From the NCBI GenBank assembly GCA_947484275.1, contig CANKOY010000044.1, positions 1-33,901 on the forward strand: 33,901 nucleotides of DNA, read 5' to 3'. Both the position numbers and the translations under genes were made by a program. The DNA is from Planctomycetota bacterium. GTDB taxonomy: Bacteria > Planctomycetota > UBA1135 > GCA-002686595. Of this stretch, positions 1-6,694 are shown one piece after another. Numbering within the stretch: the stretch's first letter is position 1; every line of letters starts with the position of its first letter. The notes beneath the pieces were generated by a model, which was not told the DNA's origin, did not search any database, and saw nothing but the letters and a program-made list of their open reading frames with translations.

Positions 1-1
1 C

Positions 2-667
2 ACCGGAATCGGCGAAGCCAAGCTGACTGCGCAGACCGAGGTCGGCCTGACGGGCGCCGTTGACAATCAAAACCTCGATACGGCAGCGGGCGCCTCTTCA
101 ACTCGCGATGGCGAGGCCTCGGGACTTCCCACGGTCCAGGCCCGCGTGGTCCTGGCCTTCCCGATCGCTAGTCAGAAGGCGGAGATCGGGGTCTGGGGCC
201 ACCAGGGTTGGGAGACGACCGACACCGGGGTGGGCGCCAGCGGCGAGACGGACTTCGAATCCGACGCCTACGGCATCGACGTCAGCCTGCCGCTCTTCCG
301 CGACATCGTGAAGCTCCAGGGCGAGGCCTGGCAGGGCAAGAACCTTGACGACGTGCGCGGGGGCATTTTTCAGGGCGTCAATTCGACCACGGGAAGTGAG
401 ATCGATTCCTCCGGTGGCTTTGCGGAACTGGGCGTGAAGATCACGGCCCACAACACGCTCTACGCCGGAGTTTCCCGCGACAACCCCGAGAACGGCGACG
501 TCGCTCTGGGCGGCCGGGCTGACAACAAGATCTGGTACCTGGCCAGTCGCTGGAACTACAAGCCGGTCACTTTCGGCCTGGAGTACCTGAACTGGACCAC
601 CAAGTTCGTCGGCTTCAACGAAGGAACGGACAACCGCTTCGTGGCCTTCATCGCGTACAACTTCTAG
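2..667 (+). CDS. Outer-membrane beta-barrel (porin-like) protein, C-terminal part
   Basis: The frame is open from the left edge, so the N-terminus and any signal peptide lie outside the window; 221 residues are visible. The visible part shows alternating hydrophobic and polar residues in short strands separated by Gly/Asp/Asn-rich turns (for example AELGVKITAHNTLYAGVSRD, then IWYLASRWNYKPVTFGLEYL). It ends in FVAFIAYNF, an aromatic strand with a terminal Phe, which is the usual sorting signal of outer-membrane barrels recognised by the BAM machinery. This points to a porin or a porin-like structural protein of a diderm cell. It ends 22 bases before the lipoprotein gene on the same strand and may share its transcript. 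The specific substrate cannot be told. A GTG at 146 could serve as an internal start, but the upstream frame reads as the same kind of protein, so I treat it as continuous. Confidence 0.7.
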   Translation, partial: TGIGEAKLTAQTEVGLTGAVDNQNLDTAAGASSTRDGEASGLPTVQARVVLAFPIASQKAEIGVWGHQGWETTDTGVGASGETDFESDAYGIDVSLPLFRDIVKLQGEAWQGKNLDDVRGGIFQGVNSTTGSEIDSSGGFAELGVKITAHNTLYAGVSRDNPENGDVALGGRADNKIWYLASRWNYKPVTFGLEYLNWTTKFVGFNEGTDNRFVAFIAYNF

Positions 668-689
668 TTGAATCCGCCACCAAGCCAGA

Positions 690-1763
690 ATGATCATGAA
701 GCTACATACCCTTATAGCCATTGCGGCAGCCGCGTTGTGCGCCTGTCAGGCCGCTCCCAAGCACGCCGACTTCACCGTGAAGAATCAGATCCAGGTCCAG
801 GTGCCCGAGGGCGCCAAGGAACTGCGCGTCTGGATGGCCCTGCCCCAGGACGATCCGCACCAGCGGATTTCCGGGTTGAGCATCGAATGTCCGTTCCCGA
901 ATCGGATTACCACCGACTCCGAGGGCAACCGCATGCTCTTCATCGAGGCCACGGCTCCGAAAGCCGGGGCGCACACGATCGAAACGCGTTTCGATTTGAC
1001 GCGCAACGAGCAGCAGGCCGATGTGCACGCCGACAGGACGCGTCCGTTGAACGAGGAGGAGCGCGCGCGCTTCACCAAGGAACTTTCGGGCAACGCCAAC
1101 GTCGTGATCTCCCAGGAGGTGCGCGATCTTTCCGCCAAGATCCTCGGCGGAGAGACCAATCCAATCTTGGCCTCCCACAAGCTCTACGACTGGACTCTGA
1201 AGAACATCGACTACTGGGTCAAGCTGCCCGGCGAGCGAAAGGCTTCCGCGATTGGATCCAGTGAGTACTGCCTGTCCTCCAAGACCGGCAACTGCACCGA
1301 TTTCCATTCGCTGTACGCCGCCCTGTCCCGAGCCGCCGGGATCCCGACGCGCATTCTCTACGGCTCGTTCCTCAAGGCGGAACTCGACAGCAAGGATGTG
1401 GACCAGAGCTATCACTGCTGGATCGAGTTCTTCGCGCCCGAGGTCGGCTGGATCCCGCTCGACGTGGCCATCGCTGACATTTTCGTCGGGGACTTCAATG
1501 TCAACTCGGCGAACGACGAACTCGTGCGCCGCACGACCGCCGCCGGATACACCGGACCGGATCCGGCGATGGTGCAGTACTACTTCGGCAACCTGGAGGA
1601 GCGGCGCGTGCTGTGGTCGATCGGCCGCGACCTGCTGCTTCAACCGGGCGCACAGGCTGGCGCGGTCAATGCCTTGCCCAAGGCCTACGTCGAGATCGAC
1701 GGGCAGGTCGGTGCGGAGAAAACCGCCTGGACCCGCAAGCTGACCTACACGCAGCTCAAGTGA
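690..1763 (+). CDS. Transglutaminase-like domain lipoprotein
   Basis: Predicted 357-residue exported lipoprotein. The N-terminus is a short charged stretch, a hydrophobic core (IAIAAAAL) and a lipobox-like LCAC, so Cys19 is the likely lipidated residue (Cys17 is the alternative). Residues about 30-120 look like a beta-rich N-terminal domain as found in front of bacterial transglutaminase-like proteins. The core domain carries the papain-like triad in order: Cys202 in GNCTDFHSL, His242 in QSYHCWIEFF and Asp258 in WIPLDVA. In this family the triad supports proteolysis or amide-bond chemistry; the substrate is unknown. ATG at 690 and ATG at 696 are both possible starts. The stop codon overlaps the GTG start of the TusA-like gene (GTGA), so the lipoprotein and the sulfur-transfer genes are probably translated from one message, though the functional link is not obvious. 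Confidence 0.85.
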   Translation: MIMKLHTLIAIAAAALCACQAAPKHADFTVKNQIQVQVPEGAKELRVWMALPQDDPHQRISGLSIECPFPNRITTDSEGNRMLFIEATAPKAGAHTIETRFDLTRNEQQADVHADRTRPLNEEERARFTKELSGNANVVISQEVRDLSAKILGGETNPILASHKLYDWTLKNIDYWVKLPGERKASAIGSSEYCLSSKTGNCTDFHSLYAALSRAAGIPTRILYGSFLKAELDSKDVDQSYHCWIEFFAPEVGWIPLDVAIADIFVGDFNVNSANDELVRRTTAAGYTGPDPAMVQYYFGNLEERRVLWSIGRDLLLQPGAQAGAVNALPKAYVEIDGQVGAEKTAWTRKLTYTQLK

Positions 1764-1999
1764 CCGAGGAAGCGTACGGGGACCCCAAATCCGTGGCTCG
1801 CTGGGATGCCGGCACCATGGGCTGTGGCGAACTCGTGCTCGAACTGCGCTTCCTGATGGCGGACTTGCCAAAGGGAGCGCAGTTGCATCTGACTGCCTTG
1901 GATCCCGGCGCGCCCGAGGATCTGCCCGCTTGGTGTCGCATGACCGGGCACCGTTTGTTGCGCACTTCACACCCCGAATATTGGATCGAACGCTGCTAG
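1760..1999 (+). CDS. Small TusA-like sulfur-carrier protein, variant active site
   Basis: A 79-residue protein starting at a GTG that overlaps the stop of the lipoprotein gene by four bases. It resembles the TusA/SirA/YedF fold: a beta strand leading into TMGCGELVLELR (Cys22), a helix (FLMADLPKG), a strand (LHLTALDPGA) and the family's second conserved block DLPAWCRMTGHRLL (Cys59, His64). TusA proteins carry a persulfide on the first Cys and hand sulfur to partners such as the DsrE-type complexes. Here the usual CPxP motif reads C-G-E-L, so the Cys is kept and both prolines are lost. A DsrE-like gene follows after 11 bases and a second TusA-like domain is found two genes on, with closely similar DNA over the DLPAWCRM block (about 1917-1960 versus 2538-2581), pointing to an old duplication. 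The gene is easily missed because of its size and GTG start. Confidence 0.72.
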   Translation: MTEEAYGDPKSVARWDAGTMGCGELVLELRFLMADLPKGAQLHLTALDPGAPEDLPAWCRMTGHRLLRTSHPEYWIERC

Positions 2000-2010
2000 G
2001 AGAAGGCCCC

Positions 2011-2373
2011 ATGGGCACGAAATTCTGCGTCAGTCTCACCTACGCCAAGAACGACACCGACAAGGCCACGGTGGCCTTCGTGATCGCCAACGCCGCCGTC
2101 GCCTCGAACAAGGAGACGATGGTCTTCCTGTCGACCGAAGCGGTTCGCCTGGCGACGCCGGGTTACGCCGACGATGTCGCGGAGCCTGGCTTTTCGCCGC
2201 TCAAGGACCTGATGGCGAACTTCGTCAAGGCTGGTGGCAAGATCTTTGTTTGCTCGCCGTGCCTCAAACGTCGCGGGCTGGACGAGAACAAACTGGTGGC
2301 AGGAGCGACGGTCGTCGGCGGCGCCAAGTTGGTGGAGTTCCTCTCCGACGGCTCGCCCTGCGTTTCCTACTGA
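2011..2373 (+). CDS. DsrE-family sulfur-relay protein
   Basis: A 120-residue cytosolic protein with the alpha/beta pattern of the DsrE/DsrF/YchN family: strand FCVSLTYAKND, helix ATVAFVIANAAVASN, strand ETMVFLSTEAVRLA, helix PLKDLMANFVKAGG, strand KIFVCSPCLKRRGLDE, and a C-terminal helix. Cys81 and Cys84 in the FVCSPC motif sit where the sulfur-accepting Cys of the family is expected; Cys6 and Cys117 are additional. Family members accept persulfide sulfur from TusA-type carriers. The start is fixed by a clear AGGAGA ribosome-binding site that overlaps the TAG stop of the TusA-like gene. It lies between two TusA-like domains, which makes a direct sulfur relay plausible. Substrate and direction of transfer are not visible from sequence. 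Confidence 0.82.
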   Translation: MGTKFCVSLTYAKNDTDKATVAFVIANAAVASNKETMVFLSTEAVRLATPGYADDVAEPGFSPLKDLMANFVKAGGKIFVCSPCLKRRGLDENKLVAGATVVGGAKLVEFLSDGSPCVSY

Positions 2374-2383
2374 GCGAGCGGCG

Positions 2384-3115
2384 ATGTTCGGAGAACCGAT
2401 GCCGCCCGCAGACGCAGTCTGCGAGGGCGGAGATCTCGACTGCGGCAGCGGCCTGCTCCTGATCATCCGCGACGCCTTCGAGCCGCTTTCCGCCGGCGGC
2501 GTCCTGGAGATCCGCAGCAGCGAGATCAGCGTCAAAGAAGATCTGCCCGCGTGGTGTCGCATGGTGGGGCACGCGCTGCTGGCCGCCGTGCCGTCCGGCG
2601 GGCGATCGACGTCGTATTTCGTGCGGAAGTCAGGGGACGACGGAGCCCTGGCCGCCGACCTCGAGGAAGCGCGCAAGTTCCGCTGGCAGGTGCGCGCCGC
2701 CGCCGCAAGCGGCGGGACCACCAAGGTCTTCGCGCGCAATCACGTGCTGGAGATTGGCCAGCCCGCCAGTTTCGACACCCAGGACACCGCGCCTAGCGCC
2801 ATCGAAGTCCTGCTGGGTGCCCTGGCGGCCGACCTCGTTGCGGGCTTTCGCTGGCGCGCGTCGCGGGAGTCGATCGAACTCGCGCAGCTCGAGTTCTCGG
2901 TTTCATCGCGCGCCTCGGATCCGCGCGTGTTCCTTGGTTTGGCGCAGGACGGCGACGGAGGATTGGCCGAAATTGAAGGCCGCATGTACGCCCAGAGCGA
3001 CGCCGCGCCCGAGCGCCTGCAGGCGATCTGGCGCGACACACTCGCGCGCTCGCTTCTGGCCCAGACCCTTGGGCGCGGCACGCGCCTGGACCTCGCGCTG
3101 AAGTTGATCCCATGA
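2384..3115 (+). CDS. TusA-like/OsmC-like fusion protein
   Basis: A 243-residue protein with two parts. Residues 10-75 repeat the TusA-like pattern: GDLDCGSGLLLIIRDAF (Cys20), a strand VLEIRSSE and the block EDLPAWCRMVGHALL (Cys58, His63). Residues about 95-243 look like an OsmC/Ohr domain: an N-terminal strand hairpin, the helix APSAIEVLLGALAADLVAGF, a middle strand region and a C-terminal helix DTLARSLLAQTLG. In peroxidatic OsmC proteins these two helices carry the redox cysteines; here there is no Cys at all in the OsmC part, so it is unlikely to act as a peroxidase. ATG at 2384 is chosen because it starts just after the DsrE stop; the frame is open further upstream but overlaps DsrE. The stop overlaps the start of the MetE-type gene (ATGA), so the two are translationally coupled. 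Confidence 0.78.
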   Translation: MFGEPMPPADAVCEGGDLDCGSGLLLIIRDAFEPLSAGGVLEIRSSEISVKEDLPAWCRMVGHALLAAVPSGGRSTSYFVRKSGDDGALAADLEEARKFRWQVRAAAASGGTTKVFARNHVLEIGQPASFDTQDTAPSAIEVLLGALAADLVAGFRWRASRESIELAQLEFSVSSRASDPRVFLGLAQDGDGGLAEIEGRMYAQSDAAPERLQAIWRDTLARSLLAQTLGRGTRLDLALKLIP

Positions 3116-4254
3116 AGCAGATGCCGCTGTTCCCGGTCACGGTCGTTGGTTCTTGGCCGCGGCCGGCCTACCTGCTCGAGGCCCAGCGCCGCCGTGCGCC
3201 GGAACTGGAGTCGCTGCGCGAGCGCGCCTGCGCGGAGGCGCTCGCCGATCAAGTGGCCTCGGGCGTCGATCTGCCCAGCGACGGCGAGCAGCGCCGCGAC
3301 AACTTCTTCTCGTTCCTGTGCGAGCGCATCGACGGCCTGCAATTGATGTCCATGGCCCAACTGCTCGAGTACGTCGAGGACAAAGCCGCCTTCGAAGGCT
3401 TGCTGCGGGCCCTGGACGTTCCGGCCTTCGCGATCAAGAACCCGACGGTGGTGGGGCGGTTGACCCGCCGCGGCGCCCTGGTCGGCGACGATCTCGCCTT
3501 CGCCCGGCGCCACACCGATTTGCCGATCAAAGTCACACTGCCGGGACCCTACCTGCTGTCGCGCTCGATCTGGGTCAAGGGACTCTCGGAGACGGCCTAT
3601 CCAACGCGCGCTGCCCTCAACGACGATTTGGTGAGGATTCTGCGCGAGGAGTTGGCCGAACTGCGCGCGGCCGGGGCGCAGTTCATCCAGTTCGACGAGC
3701 CCGTGCTGTCGGAACTCGTGTTCGCCGGCAAGTCCTCCACGCGCACGTTCATGTGCGCGGCCCTCGCGGCGAAGTCCAGTCCCGAGGAGGAACTGGAACT
3801 TGCAGTGGACTTGATCAACCGCGTGACCGAGGGATTCTCCGGCGCGACCTTGGGCCTGCACGTATGCCGCGGAAATTGGAGCACCCAGGAGGACGTGCTG
3901 CTCTCGGGCTCCTACGGGGCCCTGATGCCGACCCTGCGGCGCATGAACATCGATCAATTTGTGTTGGAGTACGCGACATCGCGCGCGGGCCCCTTGGATG
4001 TTCTCGCGCAACTGCCGGCGCGCTGCTCACTGGGATTAGGGGCAGTGAACCCGCGCACGCTCGAACTCGAGAGCCCGGAGGATGTGGCGGCGCGCGTGCG
4101 CGAAGTGGCGCGCTTCGTCGACCCCGCGCGCATCTACCTCAACCCCGATTGCGGCTTTGGCACCTTCTCCGAGCGCCCCGTGGCCAGTCGTGACCTGGCC
4201 CGGGCCAAGTTGGAAATCCTGGCTCGCGCTGCGCAGATCCTGCGGCGAGGTTGA
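3112..4254 (+). CDS. Core MetE-type (cobalamin-independent family) methionine synthase, lacking the N-terminal folate domain
   Basis: A 380-residue protein equal to the C-terminal catalytic barrel of MetE. It opens with VTVVGSWPRP, the usual start of this domain, and has FDEPVL at 194-199. All four zinc ligands expected for the family are visible: His250 and Cys252 (LHVCRGN), Glu286 (LEYATS) and Cys347 (NPDCGFG). Full-length MetE is about 750 residues; the missing N-terminal half positions methyltetrahydrofolate. Short core-MetE proteins in other organisms are reported to use methyl donors other than methyltetrahydrofolate, such as methylcobalamin proteins. Here the likely product is a methylated thiol, most simply methionine from homocysteine, but the adjacent TusA, DsrE and OsmC-like genes raise the possibility of another thiol or persulfide acceptor. 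Its start overlaps the stop of the fusion gene by four bases. A palindromic repeat begins two bases after its stop codon. Confidence 0.85.
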   Translation: MKQMPLFPVTVVGSWPRPAYLLEAQRRRAPELESLRERACAEALADQVASGVDLPSDGEQRRDNFFSFLCERIDGLQLMSMAQLLEYVEDKAAFEGLLRALDVPAFAIKNPTVVGRLTRRGALVGDDLAFARRHTDLPIKVTLPGPYLLSRSIWVKGLSETAYPTRAALNDDLVRILREELAELRAAGAQFIQFDEPVLSELVFAGKSSTRTFMCAALAAKSSPEEELELAVDLINRVTEGFSGATLGLHVCRGNWSTQEDVLLSGSYGALMPTLRRMNIDQFVLEYATSRAGPLDVLAQLPARCSLGLGAVNPRTLELESPEDVAARVREVARFVDPARIYLNPDCGFGTFSERPVASRDLARAKLEILARAAQILRRG

Positions 4255-4256
4255 GC

Positions 4257-4337
4257 CTAGCAGCCCGTTGGAAGAGCCCCGTCGCGCGGCGAACAGCGCG
4301 AAGTTGCAGCAGGGCACTTTTTCGGGCGGACTGCTAG
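4257..4337. repeat. Palindromic CTAG-ended repeat, copy 1 (81 bp)
   Basis: The element begins CTAGCAGCCCGTTGG and ends, read on the opposite strand, CTAGCAGTCCGCCCGAAAAA, so its two ends are imperfect inverted repeats. The interior holds CCCCGTCGCGCGGCGAA next to the left end, which recurs in the other two copies. It sits between two convergent genes: its left CTAG is two bases after the MetE-type stop codon, and the CTAG at 4334-4337 contains the TAG stop of the DUF1080 gene on the minus strand. It could fold as a hairpin and act as a bidirectional terminator. Confidence 0.7.
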
Positions 4338-5128
4338 AGCCGGCGCACCCAGATGTTGCGGTAGCGCACCGGGTTGCCGTGGTCCTGGAGCGAGATCGGG
4401 CCCTGCGCCGCGTGCTGCGAGTACTTCGCCAACGCGCGGTGGGCCGTGGCCCCCAGGAAAGCTTCCGCATCGTGCACGAGCACGCCGTTGTGCAGCACCG
4501 TCAGCGTCGCCGGTTTGAGCAAGCGCTCGCCTTCGAACCGCGGCGCGCGGAACACGATGTCGTAGGTCTGCCACTCACCCGGCTTGCGGCAGGCGTTGAC
4601 CAGGGGCGGGTACTGGCCGTACATCGCCGCCGCTTGTCCATCGGAGTAGCTGCGATTGTCGAACGAATCGAGTACCTGCAATTCATAGCGGCCCATCAGG
4701 AACACACCGGAGTTCCCGCGGCCCTGGGAACTGGATTCGACAACGGCCGGCGCCGCCCACTCGACGTGCAATTGAATGTCGCCGAAGGTCTCGCGCGTTT
4801 CGATCGTGCCCGTGCCGTTCACTTCCATGACGCCGTCATCCAGCTTCCAACGCGCATCCTTGTCGGCGGACTTCCAGCTCGACAGATCCTTGCCGTTGAA
4901 CAGGATCAAGGCGTCCGAAGGCGGCGCCAATCCGACCCCGGGGGTCACGACAGTTGGGGCGGGGCGCGCTGAGTCGTGAACGCGCCACTCATCTCCAGGG
5001 AGGAATGGGGTGTCGCTGTATCCGACGTTTGGTTGATCCTGGGGAAGTGCGAGCGAAAAGGCCGTCGGCACAGCGAGGAGTGCTGCGGCGGCGAAAGCGA
5101 TTCCAAGGGCAGGCTTCGTGTGCTTCAT
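4334..5128 (-). CDS. Secreted DUF1080 (3-keto-disaccharide hydrolase-like) protein
   Basis: A 264-residue protein with a signal peptide (MKHTKPALGIAFAAAALLAV, cleavage near residues 26-30). After a short linker (GDEWRVHDSARPAPTVVTPG) comes a concanavalin-like jelly-roll domain with the hallmarks of the DUF1080/PF06439 family: LILFNGKDLSSWKS at about 74-87, a GNSGVFLMGRYELQVLDSF strand pair with SGVF in the core, a YDIVFRAPRF strand and a C-terminal QDHGNPVRYRNIWVRRL strand. Characterised relatives act on oxidised (3-keto) disaccharides; many copies are typical of Planctomycetota and Verrucomicrobiota. The ATG at 5128 is chosen because it starts the signal peptide; the frame upstream lacks coding character. 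The stop codon TAG is part of the end of a repeat element. It is divergently arranged with a permease, sharing a 104-base intergenic region. Confidence 0.88.
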   Translation of the reverse strand: MKHTKPALGIAFAAAALLAVPTAFSLALPQDQPNVGYSDTPFLPGDEWRVHDSARPAPTVVTPGVGLAPPSDALILFNGKDLSSWKSADKDARWKLDDGVMEVNGTGTIETRETFGDIQLHVEWAAPAVVESSSQGRGNSGVFLMGRYELQVLDSFDNRSYSDGQAAAMYGQYPPLVNACRKPGEWQTYDIVFRAPRFEGERLLKPATLTVLHNGVLVHDAEAFLGATAHRALAKYSQHAAQGPISLQDHGNPVRYRNIWVRRL

Positions 5129-5232
5129 GGGGCCATTCTGTCTCGCGCCGCAGCCTGGACAAGAACGCTCTGAATTGCGGCCTTCCGGGCCCCGGGCACA
5201 ACCGCGTAGGATCCGCAGCGTTGACGGAACCC

Positions 5233-6621
5233 ATGGAACCACCGGACGGCGCGCGCGCTCAAGCTGCCCCTGGCGGGCTCCTGCGCAACCTGGGCCTGTT
5301 CGACTGCACGATGATCGTGATGGGCACGATCATTGGCGCCGGCGTGTTCAAGACGCCGAGCTCGATCGCAGCGCAGATGGGCAGCCTGTGGGGCGTGCTC
5401 GGGATCTGGATCCTCGGCGGCGCGATCGCCATGTGCGGGGCCCTGGTTTTCGCCGAACTGGGCTCGCTCTTTCCGCGCGCCGGCGGCCAGTACGTGTTTC
5501 TGCGCGAGGGTTTCGGCCGCTTCATCGCGTTCCTGTTCGGCTGGTTGCTTTTGACGGCGATCAACTCGGGCGCCATTGCCTTCGTCACCTTGGTGTTCGT
5601 CGATCATCTCGAGAGCTTGCTGGCATTCGCCGGCCACCCCGTTTCCTGGTCCGACATCCAGGTGCGCCTCTTGGCGACACTTGGACTCGTGCTGCTGGCG
5701 CTGATCAACATGCGCGGAGTGCGCCTGGGGGCCACTGTCCAAAACGTCGCGATGATTTCGAAGATCTCCGGGATAGCGCTGATCATCGTGCTCGGCGCGC
5801 TCGTGGCCGCGGGAATCTCCGCCCCCAGTCAGCCACCGACCGCGGCTGCTCACGATTGGACTTGGGCAGGTTTCGGAGCCAGCCTGCTGGGCGTCGTGTT
5901 CACCTACGGCGGCTGGCAAAACGTGACCGCCGTGGCGGGCGAGGTGCGCGATCCGGCTCGCACGATTCCGCGCGGAATCCTGATTGGCACGGTGTGCGTG
6001 ATCGGGCTGTACATCGCGATGAACGCCGCGCTGATCGCGATCCTTGGGGTCGAGGGTGTGGCGGGCACGAAAACGCCGGCCGCACTGGCGGCAGGGCGCA
6101 TCGTCGCCTGGGGCGAACCGGTGGTGGCCGCACTGGTCATGATCTCAACGCTCGCGATCGCCCAGGCGCTGTTGTTCGTGACCCCGCGGATCTACTACGC
6201 GATGGCATTGGACGGCGTTTTTTTCAAGTCAGCGGCCTACCTGCACCCGCGCTGGCGCACTCCGGTGATCGCGATTGCTTTGCAGTGCGGCTTCTCCGTT
6301 CTGCATCTGTTCCTGGGCCAGTCCCTGGACCTGATGCAGATGACGACCATCGCCGACTTCATGTTCTTCGTTCTCTGCGGCGTGGCCCTGTTCGTTTTCC
6401 GCGCCAAGTTGCCGGACGCGCCGCGGGCGTACCGCGCCTTTGGCTATCCGTTTCTGCCGGCGGTGTTCACCCTGGCGTCGGCGGCCGTGGTGGTCAGCGC
6501 CGTGCTCAACGCTGAGCGCGTCGCCGTGTGGCGCGCCGGTGGCATGCTAGCTCTGGGAGTCGCGATGTTCGCCGTCTGGAATTCGCGCAGTCGCCGACAG
6601 ACGAATGCCGGAGCGCGTTAG
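5233..6621 (+). CDS. APC-superfamily amino-acid permease
   Basis: A 462-residue integral membrane protein with about twelve hydrophobic helices. The first helix carries MGTIIGAGVFKTPSSIA, the Gly-rich unwound segment of APC transporters that binds the amino-acid backbone. Helix 2 is followed by ALVFAELGSLFPRAGGQYVFLREGFG, a charged/Gly loop typical of the LAT and APA branches. The VFTYGGWQNVTAVAGEVRDPARTIPR block after helix 6 is also characteristic. It probably imports an amino acid with cation or exchange coupling; the substrate cannot be read from sequence. ATG at 5233 gives a normal-length product; a TTG twelve bases upstream is an alternative and there is no strong ribosome-binding site. 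It ends 56 bases from the convergent clpX gene. Confidence 0.9.
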   Translation: MEPPDGARAQAAPGGLLRNLGLFDCTMIVMGTIIGAGVFKTPSSIAAQMGSLWGVLGIWILGGAIAMCGALVFAELGSLFPRAGGQYVFLREGFGRFIAFLFGWLLLTAINSGAIAFVTLVFVDHLESLLAFAGHPVSWSDIQVRLLATLGLVLLALINMRGVRLGATVQNVAMISKISGIALIIVLGALVAAGISAPSQPPTAAAHDWTWAGFGASLLGVVFTYGGWQNVTAVAGEVRDPARTIPRGILIGTVCVIGLYIAMNAALIAILGVEGVAGTKTPAALAAGRIVAWGEPVVAALVMISTLAIAQALLFVTPRIYYAMALDGVFFKSAAYLHPRWRTPVIAIALQCGFSVLHLFLGQSLDLMQMTTIADFMFFVLCGVALFVFRAKLPDAPRAYRAFGYPFLPAVFTLASAAVVVSAVLNAERVAVWRAGGMLALGVAMFAVWNSRSRRQTNAGAR

Positions 6622-6633
6622 CGCGATGGACGA

Positions 6634-6694
6634 CGCGCTTTCGCGTCGATTAGAAATCGCGCTTTCGCGCGGGGTAACTACGCGCTTTCGCGCG
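6634..6694. repeat. Three copies of CGCGCTTTCGCG at about 24-bp spacing
   Basis: CGCGCTTTCGCG occurs at 6634, 6658 and 6681, each able to form a 4-bp hairpin with a CTTT loop (the first and third extended by flanking bases). The first two lie between the convergent permease and clpX genes and the third lies inside the last codons of clpX. There is no T run, so a rho-independent terminator is not clear; they may still end transcripts from either side, or be a protein-binding array. Confidence 0.55.

Noticed and set aside
702..2039. Minus-strand frame of 445 codons opposite the transglutaminase and TusA-like genes
   Set aside because: The plus strand encodes recognisable families with start/stop overlaps; the antisense translation has no motifs.
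4257..4337. Ordinary rho-independent terminator
   Set aside because: The same arms recur at two other loci and no T run follows the stem on either strand in the usual position, so it is better described as a dispersed repeat that might terminate as a side effect.
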